Below the pieces are notes generated by a model, which did no database searches, was not told the origin of the DNA, and saw only the letters and a list, made by a program, of their open reading frames with translations. A DNA stretch of 64,000 bases from NCBI RefSeq assembly GCF_001625215.2, contig NC_030382.2, positions 30,738,610 through 30,802,609 of the forward strand, given 5' to 3'. Origin of the DNA: Daucus carota subsp. sativus (taxonomy: Eukaryota > Streptophyta > Magnoliopsida > Apiales > Apiaceae). Every line of letters begins with the position of its first letter. The first letter of the stretch is position 1. Below are positions 56,575 through 64,000 of the stretch, piece by piece. A program made the translations under genes and the position numbers.

Positions 56575-57889
56575 GTTGCTCTAACTGTGTGCTTCTATAG
56601 ATCAGTTCTTTAAGAAGTCTGGATACATGAACAACTTGTATGGAAGAGAGTTTTACAGAGAGAGAGTATGGAATGGAAGGGTGGTCCAATTTGTGATATG
56701 AAATTGGGTTGGACTCCAGAGGAATTTAAGTAAGATTTAAGCTGGCATTACATGGTTTACTTTTATTTTATGTATCAGGGTCAATAAAGATTTTGAGAGA
56801 ATCTTGGATCGTGTTTCTACGCTTCTACCTCTTTATTTCGTGTAACTATCTAAATCGTAATCTGGGATGCAATATTTTTTTTAAAGAAATTTTGGAGTTA
56901 GTAGAATTGGCAAACATTTTGTGGTCGTGAAGATTGTTGAGTTGTTTCCCAAGGCTTCTAAATTTTGCTTTTTGATTAATATTATTATGCATGCAATATT
57001 AGTTTTAAATAAAAATATTTTGAGAGATTTATATGTTTTGACCATAGATCATGTTTGTCCAGGTTTGAAATAAGAACTTAAAAACTGAAAAATGTTGGTT
57101 TGTGTAATAATTAGAATCATCAAAATTAATTTGAGGTACTTTTTAAGTGATTTAATTTTTTTATCAATAAATTATTTTTCATTTTATTCTATTATATTTT
57201 TAATATCTAATAAGTTATTAATAAATCAAAATTACTTAAACAAATTGTTTAAACTACCATATTATCTTGTAAAAATCTGTACAAAATTTAACGGATTCCT
57301 AGAGTATTTTAACGCTTATGGTGAGTGACTAGTGAGAAAGATTGGTCAACTTTTCACCTGAAAGAATGTGCAATATGAGTAACTAGTCTAGTTGACTTTT
57401 GTAAAATATAAAATGTGCCCCCAATTTACAAGTAGACGCGCATATGCAGTGACTTATTTCATTTCTAAACTACAGCACAGACCTTTACGAGCATTGCGTC
57501 TTCACCAACACGTGCTGGTCTCCAATCCCAATCCCATTACAGTTGCTTTATCAAGGCTTGAACTAAAAATGCCACATGTTGTCCTCAATGCTTTAACTTA
57601 AATTAAGTCAAGTGCTTATACGTCTACTTTAAACAAGAACTAACAAAGGAATATCTAAGACCTGCAAAGTAATGCATGTACCATATTAGCTCGCTTTAAA
57701 TTTTGATGTAGTTTGAATTGTATACCATTCCATGTCCTCGTATCTGTGTACATCATACTCTCCCCAAACCACTCGCTCGTGTTATATCGGGTATGTTTGG
57801 TTGGTATGACGTGTATCCATATCGGAAAATGTGTGTATATCATTATTTGCAACAACCAAAATTTAGCTATCAACACAAGTATTCGACAT
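56575..57889. other. Intergenic, AT-rich
   Basis: The first ~120 bp are the likely leader of the small peptide gene (56650-56665 is a GA tract). The remainder to the CDF stop codon shows no gene. Confidence 0.4.
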
Positions 57890-60800
57890 TCATGTGCTTT
57901 CGTGGAAACTCTGGGATCTAGACATTGCTGCGGGATTGGCATGTAGTACTGAGGATGATTTGTAGTCACATTTCTCAGCATCTTTCGACTGGAATGCAGC
58001 CTTGAACATGCCTTCTCCACAATCTGGATTGCCAGTTATTTCATTCTTTATTCCCAAAGTTTCCCATATCCGACTCTTCGCAGCTTCTCCTGGATCATTG
58101 ATTCTCAATGTCTTTGGTACCCAAAGACATTTCACCGGATCATTCTCTTTTGGTGATCCCTCGTCAGCACAACTGCTCGGATTTGCCATATTCTCATCTC
58201 TCAAGTGTTTTCCTAGTGTGGGGGAACTTGGACTGGATGACGGAGCAGCAGGGTGGTTCACAGACAAACTCATAGGAGTAACCCATTGAACATTCCAAGG
58301 TCCTAGTCCTGGTACATTACAACCCCAATAGGGTGATGCTGGGTAAAATGGCATAGGAACAGCACAGAAACCAGGTGGCGGTACTTGGGTTACAGGAGCA
58401 TTCCATTGGCTGACAGTCCATGGATATGGCCAAGGCTCTCCTGGAAAATATGGTACAGGTGAAAAGCTGTGACCATTTTGACTTGCTAAATTTTGCAAGC
58501 TAGGAGCAACAATCTCATTCTTCGAACATGATACAATCACAGAAGATCCACTTGGGTGATCATCGCTGTTATTTTTTGCTTTACAGGATACTTTAGGGCT
58601 AAATTCCCCGGGCTTCTGGAACCCATTTTCTGAGCCATTAACCAGTGACTTCCCATTTATCTTTAGGACGGAATCCAATGACTCACAAAGGGGTGAGTCG
58701 GAGCCAAACGTGAGGACAGTGCCATTGGTCTTTATACCAGCACTGTGGATTTCATTTGGAATATCTACTCCGGCATTCTGAAGTGCTTCAGAGACAGCTA
58801 TTTGACGATAATGAGAGGCTGAGTACTTATTCTTGCGGCGACCAGCACCTACAGGAACATTTCTCATTGTCCCACCAGCTGTCCAATATCTCTGGCAGTT
58901 CTTGCAAAAGTGTCGTGGTTGGTTAACATTGTAGTTATTGTAGTAACAGAATTTAGTATCCATGCTATTACAACGAGGACATGGAAGTATCTTATCTGGT
59001 TTCTTCAGTGTCTTTTCCTGTGAATCACCCATCTCAGTCTGTGCTTCTTCAGTGCATAGATCATCATCAGGTGCAGATTTATTGTGATCATCACCAGGAG
59101 CTGTACTTTGGTTATCATCAGGAACAGGTTTACTTCGGGCATTATTAAGTGCAGCTTTGCTTTGATCATCATCAGGTGTATTGTTGTTTGCAGCTGAAGT
59201 TGTACTTGAATAGGAAGGATGCTCTGACATTATACGCTGGGCTCCATCTTGCTCCTTCGCATCAGTCTCCGCAATAGGATCCTATTACAATGTTCATATA
59301 TAAATCAATTATCAGCAAACTAGGCCTGCCAGAATGTTTTCATGGAAAGAGTAATTGCCAACTCAAAACCTGAAAACTATCTCGATAATTCAATGGCTGA
59401 GAATGTTGGTATTCATGTGCAACAAAGTAATAAACAACATGATGCAACACAGATACCAATTCACTTTCTAGAACTACATGGGCATAATGGACCGCATCCA
59501 AAAATATCCACGAGTTAGAGATGGTGAAAATAATACACTTCAGTAATTAAATATGCTTTGGAAAAATAAAAGAAACAAAGACTAGAAAATCCAAGTACTA
59601 AAAGGTTGAGCGAGTGAAGTACCCCATAAGCTAGTCTGGACTTGTTGTATATGTTAAATGAAGAAATTGGTGGTAAATTCTTTATCAGAGAGGTGATGAT
59701 GAAGAAGGACGATTGTCAGTCTTGTATGGATTGGCCCTAGAAGTTTGATGGCATACCAAAAAGTTTGGCGATGTGTTTGCATTTGACACTACATAACGGA
59801 CGAATAGATATACAATGCCATTTGTGCCTTTTTACCATGTTAAACCATCATTATAGTTCGATCCTCTTTGGTTTTGCACATATTTTTTCTTTGATTGGTT
59901 AAACTTACTCAACATATAAAAATTCTTATAACAATTTAAGATGCTTAAAAAGAACAGAAGAAACAAAACTACCAAGGAATATTCAAGTATTGACATGTCT
60001 TTAAGAAATACAAGTCAAAGTTAAAACGATTGTCCAGAAATTTTTTACTCTACAAAAGTTGCATATATCTATTAACTCAAGATTCATGACTGAAAACAAC
60101 AAACAGGTACGTCCTTTATTGCAGAACAAAAAAGGTGTTGCTGTCTACATGTGGCTGCCACAAAGTGTCATATTTTCAATGCGTGTATGATACGCAAACA
60201 AGGATAAATCATAATCAAGTAAGACCAAGAAACACTCAGAGAGAAAAATCTCATATTAGATGCGGCTACACATGAAGTCTTAATAACTGGAGCATTGAAT
60301 ATTTGAATGTATTATAGAAGACCGCTACAAAAACCTAGTCAAAAGGTCAACAAAGTAAAGATATAGTTAAAATTAAAAATCTAACAGAAAAAAAAGAGGT
60401 TTGAACTCATAATAACAAAGGATTCTTAGTTTATTCTATTTTCACAATGACCTGCTGCCTATTTAATCCGACATATTGTGATATAATTTATAGTAGCATG
60501 AAGGATATGAGAGATGCATAAGAGGATCCAAGACGCACAATATATCGGTAATATATATACACATACATAAAGACACACACACACACACATATAATTTGAT
60601 GTTTAGGGTGTCCTCATTAAGTTTTCCCGAGGTTAGGTTGAAATTCAACACAAAAGGTAAATCTGTAAGTACAAACCCTAACCCCTGTAATCACAAAAAC
60701 ACCCTACTTCCATAATAGCATTTGTTTTAACCTTGGGCAACTTCTTAAGACTAGGAAGCAATTCTACGGCTACGGTGTATCACCGTGTTGGATTCTCGGG

Positions 60801-63490
60801 TACTCAAATCTCCATGTCCGACATAGGGATACTTATACAATTACAAAATTTATTATATTCTTGCACAAAATGTAAATTGGTGTTCAGTATATAATACCCT
60901 AAAAGCAAAGTAATAATGTTAGTTAGCAAAGTATTAACTTAAATTTCCTATGTTCAAGAGATTGTATATATATTTTAGTTTTGTTAACATATTTCGACAT
61001 TTCATAACATCAATTATGTCTCCATATTATTTAAAAAGAGATGTTTACCCAGAAATTGTCCCAAATGATGTGACACGACATGACAGATTTTAATTTTTGG
61101 GTGCATATGTATACATGCAAGGCTCATCGTATTATTAGGAAAGTTACCAATTACTTACAGGACACATCAACATTTGGAAAAAGTTTTGGGACAACTTTGG
61201 GTTTTCTAGCATTTTCCTAGTATATATACATATCTTCTCTCTTCTGTTTCTAGTACCATCTTATTTTCTTAAATGTGACGTCGCGTTTCCCGGCGTGTTT
61301 TTCTCCATTCTTTCTTATCTTTCCTTTTCTCAGTAGACTATAGTACTATGTTAATTAATGTGTAATATCACTGCCACAATCACAATAAAATTTAACCAGC
61401 AACTTTGAAGTGTGTGGCATGATGAAATATATCCATTAACTTTGAAGTGTGTGGCATGATGAAATCTATCCAGCAACCTGGAAAAAGGAGTCTCCAAATT
61501 GCAGACATGTATCTTGTGTCGTGTCGAACACGGGTAAGCCGGCCAAAAGTGTCATGTCGAAGTAACACAACTCTTGTTCGGATGGAGGGTTGAGTAAGGG
61601 TTTAAGCCTTCTAATGTTTAATGGAATGTATTTGATTCAGATTTTTTAGCGGATTGATAACAATCTATGGATTTTAATAATTGTAGGTGAATTTAATTCT
61701 ATGTGAAGTCTAGAGGAGTTCGGATAAAATCTCAAAATCTAGTAGAGTTGATGCAAGTGCAAAGTTTTCAGATTGTCTTACGGATTTAAACAGAAACCAT
61801 CTAAAATCTCATTAATTAGGAGAGATTTTTATAAGCATATAAAACGCTAACAAATCCACAAACTCCGTCATTATATAACGTCCGAGACTAATCAGTTTTT
61901 AAATGCCATTAGATTTTAGTGAATTTTAAATAATCTTAATTGAATACCACTATGTTTTTAATGATGATTTAGAATCCTAACTGAATATCCCAGATTTTTA
62001 AAGATAATTTTAAACTTCTACTTGAATACCTCAACATTTTAAGGTATGTTTTGAAACCAAATTGAATATAAATATATTTTAACTAGACTAATTTTTTAAT
62101 AAAATTACTTTAGTTAAAACATCTAAGTACAACTTTTGATCTTTTGATCAAAAGTAAATATAAATAAAAAATACAATATTAAAATACAAATAATAAGACA
62201 AAATATATTAAAAGCAGCTCGTGCATCCCACAACATATAAGCTAGCATACAAACAAAACTAAAGATTAACATATACATTGAGAATTAATATATTCAATCA
62301 CACAAATACCTAATATAGGCATCCAATATTCTCTTTAATTTTCAAAATAAAATTTTAAATTTAACTTTATTCCCTTCCTCCAGTACCTTGTCTTTGACAT
62401 GGTTTGAACCTTCAACCACTGTCACCACTCGTAAAGAGTGCAAGGGATATACTACAGTACTTGGTACTTCACTTTACCATTTACATCTACTTTAAGCTTC
62501 ACCACTTACCAATCACCAAAATTTTCTGTAGAAGTTATTACACTGGTGGGCTCTATACATCATGTGAGAACCAGAGGACAACAACAATGCACAAATGCAG
62601 CCGATATACATATCAGGTATGAAAATTTTAACTGCAGATTGGATCCCTTCACAACACCCAAATCGGGGTGTTGAAGAAATGAAAACAATTCTACAAAACT
62701 TAACTGTGAGCTAACTCCTTATAAACCGTTCAAAATCTCTCACGACAAGGTTTTTGAAATTTCAACCTTTGCAACCCTACCCAGCCCATCCCTGAATCCT
62801 CGTTAAACCTTTAACCAAACATGCTATCAATAATTAAAAATACCCTTTCCAAAGATGTTATAATTAATTAAAATTTAAGCCCGAATAAAATGAGAATTCA
62901 ATTCATGCCTATCAATTACTCTATGTTTCGGTCATTAAATTCTAGAATTATTCATATTGTTATTTTGACAAGTTTTATAAGTTCCGCACGGGGCAATTAA
63001 AAACTGCAAACAGGGTATACGGGTTTAGTCATGCAAGTAAAAGAAAATATACTAGTTAGTAGTGATGATTGAAAACCAAAACTAGTATTCAGAAAAATGT
63101 TTCTAGCGATTTGATACGATATCCACATTATTGTAATTACATATTTATAAAACAAGAACATCTTTGAAGTTTAACTCAAGCCTAATTTAATGATTGAATG
63201 AAGCAAGCACATAGTTTACCTTAAAACTTAAGAAGTACATGTATTGATGTATATGTAGAAACCCCAGTATACATAAATTGAATTTGTTTCTAAGAAATGA
63301 GTGGTTTTATAATTTGAAACGATGAATGCAATTGTACCTTATTTGATTCTTGTTCTTCTCCGATATGTTCGGGAGGCGACTCTACATGCTCATCAACTTG
63401 GGTAGAATCAGAGGCTGATGGGAGCTGAATGGTCTTGCCGAAAATCTTTATTGCAGGATCTTTTGCATCCGCCGTGAGTTTACTAATCAT
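57890..63490 (-). CDS. Cycling Dof factor (CDF) transcription factor
   Basis: Two exons: 63490-63338 and 59281-57890, separated by a 4.06-kb intron; 514 aa. CDFs repress CONSTANS and FT and are degraded through FKF1/GIGANTEA, so they time flowering. Exon 1 carries the N-terminal CDF motif '[15 protein letters not shown]' (residues 11-25), thought to bind TOPLESS co-repressors. The Dof zinc finger is C152-x2-C155-x21-C177-x2-C180 ('[20 protein letters not shown]' onward) followed by basic 'RRKNK'. The two C-terminal conserved motifs are present: '[20 protein letters not shown]' (about 437-456) and '[17 protein letters not shown]' (about 496-512), which in the family bind FKF1/GI. The linker 70-130 has repeated 'DD(D/N)[12 protein letters not shown]' units. 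The long first intron is usual in this family. Complete. Confidence 0.95.
59282..63337. other. Long intron of the CDF gene
   Basis: Holds an (AC)n microsatellite (60568-60590), a piece related to 55340-55480 (around 59478-59660), a tandem repeat 'aactttgaagtgtgtggcatgatgaaat' at 61401-61465, and AT-rich repeat-like text at 61610-62050. No gene seen on either strand. Confidence 0.5.
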
Positions 63491-64000
63491 ATTAGATACA
63501 GAGACAGAGAGAGACGGAAAGAGAGAGAGAGAGAGATTGTTGATTTTGTTTGTACAAGCTGCTGCTACTGCTGCTGCAGTTGTGCAGCTACGTACTAGAG
63601 GCCAGGAGAGTAGAGTTGAGGCTCCACATCAGCAAAGAGAAGGGGAGATTTGAGCCACAAGTTGTATGTGGCCTTCACATTCCCCCTTGCTTTCTCCCTT
63701 TTTTCTTTTCTCACTTTTTGATTCCTCAACTTGCCTTTTATAAAGTGCTGATGACTCATCACTTCCCATGTTTTTTCTATCCTATGGTTACTTTTTTTTT
63801 TGTTAAGAAAATAATTCAATAATAAAAAGCCATACATCATCTACAAATATAATCGAAATTGAACAAACGCAGAATCATATCTCCATTGAATCTTTCATTC
63901 TTCGGTAGGCAACCAAGCGATTTGTTAAATAGATATGTACATGTTGTAATACTCCCAATATTGTTTTGAGCAATCGACCATAAATGCATCACCATATCAC
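63491..64000. promoter_or_regulatory. CDF leader and promoter region
   Basis: A GA tract (63502-63536, CT-rich on the coding strand) sits directly upstream of the ATG and is typical of plant 5' leaders. A (CTG/CAG)n-like run follows at 63560-63585. Beyond that nothing was recognised. Confidence 0.4.

Noticed and set aside
1..64000. CRISPR arrays, operons, bacterial-type origins or phage genes
   Set aside because: The window is plant nuclear DNA; no spaced direct-repeat array or polycistronic gene arrangement was seen.

Overview
This is plant nuclear DNA, almost certainly from a eudicot. It is AT-rich, genes carry many GT-AG introns, and MITEs are dense. The gene families (cycling Dof factor, plant PTEN, plastid chorismate mutase, p24 delta, CML, GH28 polygalacturonase, HSF) are land-plant ones, and an organellar insert carries plant mitochondrial and plastid sequence. 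I cannot name the species from sequence alone.

Layout. 1-3.6 kb: LINE and PPR-like debris, then the first two exons of a RIK-like gene (minus). 4.7-6.9 kb: an aberrant heat-shock-factor gene (plus). 9.2-9.9 kb: a hAT-type MITE. 11-14 kb: a nine-exon polygalacturonase (plus). 14-20.5 kb: repeat-rich, with a solo LTR plus an inverted relative, a hAT MITE, Stowaway-like MITEs, a MULE-type MITE nested in another repeat, and tandem repeats. 20.7-21.6 kb: a glyoxalase I-family gene (minus). 24.0-30.9 kb: a plastid DUF4336 gene (minus) whose second intron holds an uninterrupted hAT transposase ORF on the opposite strand. 31.2-32.3 kb: a MITE broken by a fused mitochondrial/plastid insert. 33.9-37.2 kb: PTEN1-like phosphatase (plus) with an in-frame TGA in the catalytic loop. 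39.8-48.7 kb: plastid chorismate mutase (plus) with a 5.9-kb intron full of nested transposons. 50.2-51.3 kb: p24 delta (minus). 54.6-55.2 kb: membrane-anchored calmodulin-like protein (plus). 56.2-56.6 kb: a three-exon small secreted peptide gene (minus). 57.9-63.5 kb: cycling Dof factor (minus).

The genes do not form a pathway; this is ordinary plant gene order, each gene with its own promoter. Exon boundaries were placed by hand from GT/AG signals, reading frame and family conservation. For every multi-exon model the exon lengths sum to a whole number of codons. The most unusual items are the PTEN TGA, the HSF-like protein with three HR-A/B-like coiled coils around a DNA-binding domain that lacks the usual recognition-helix arginine, the small peptide gene, and the composite organellar insert inside a MITE.
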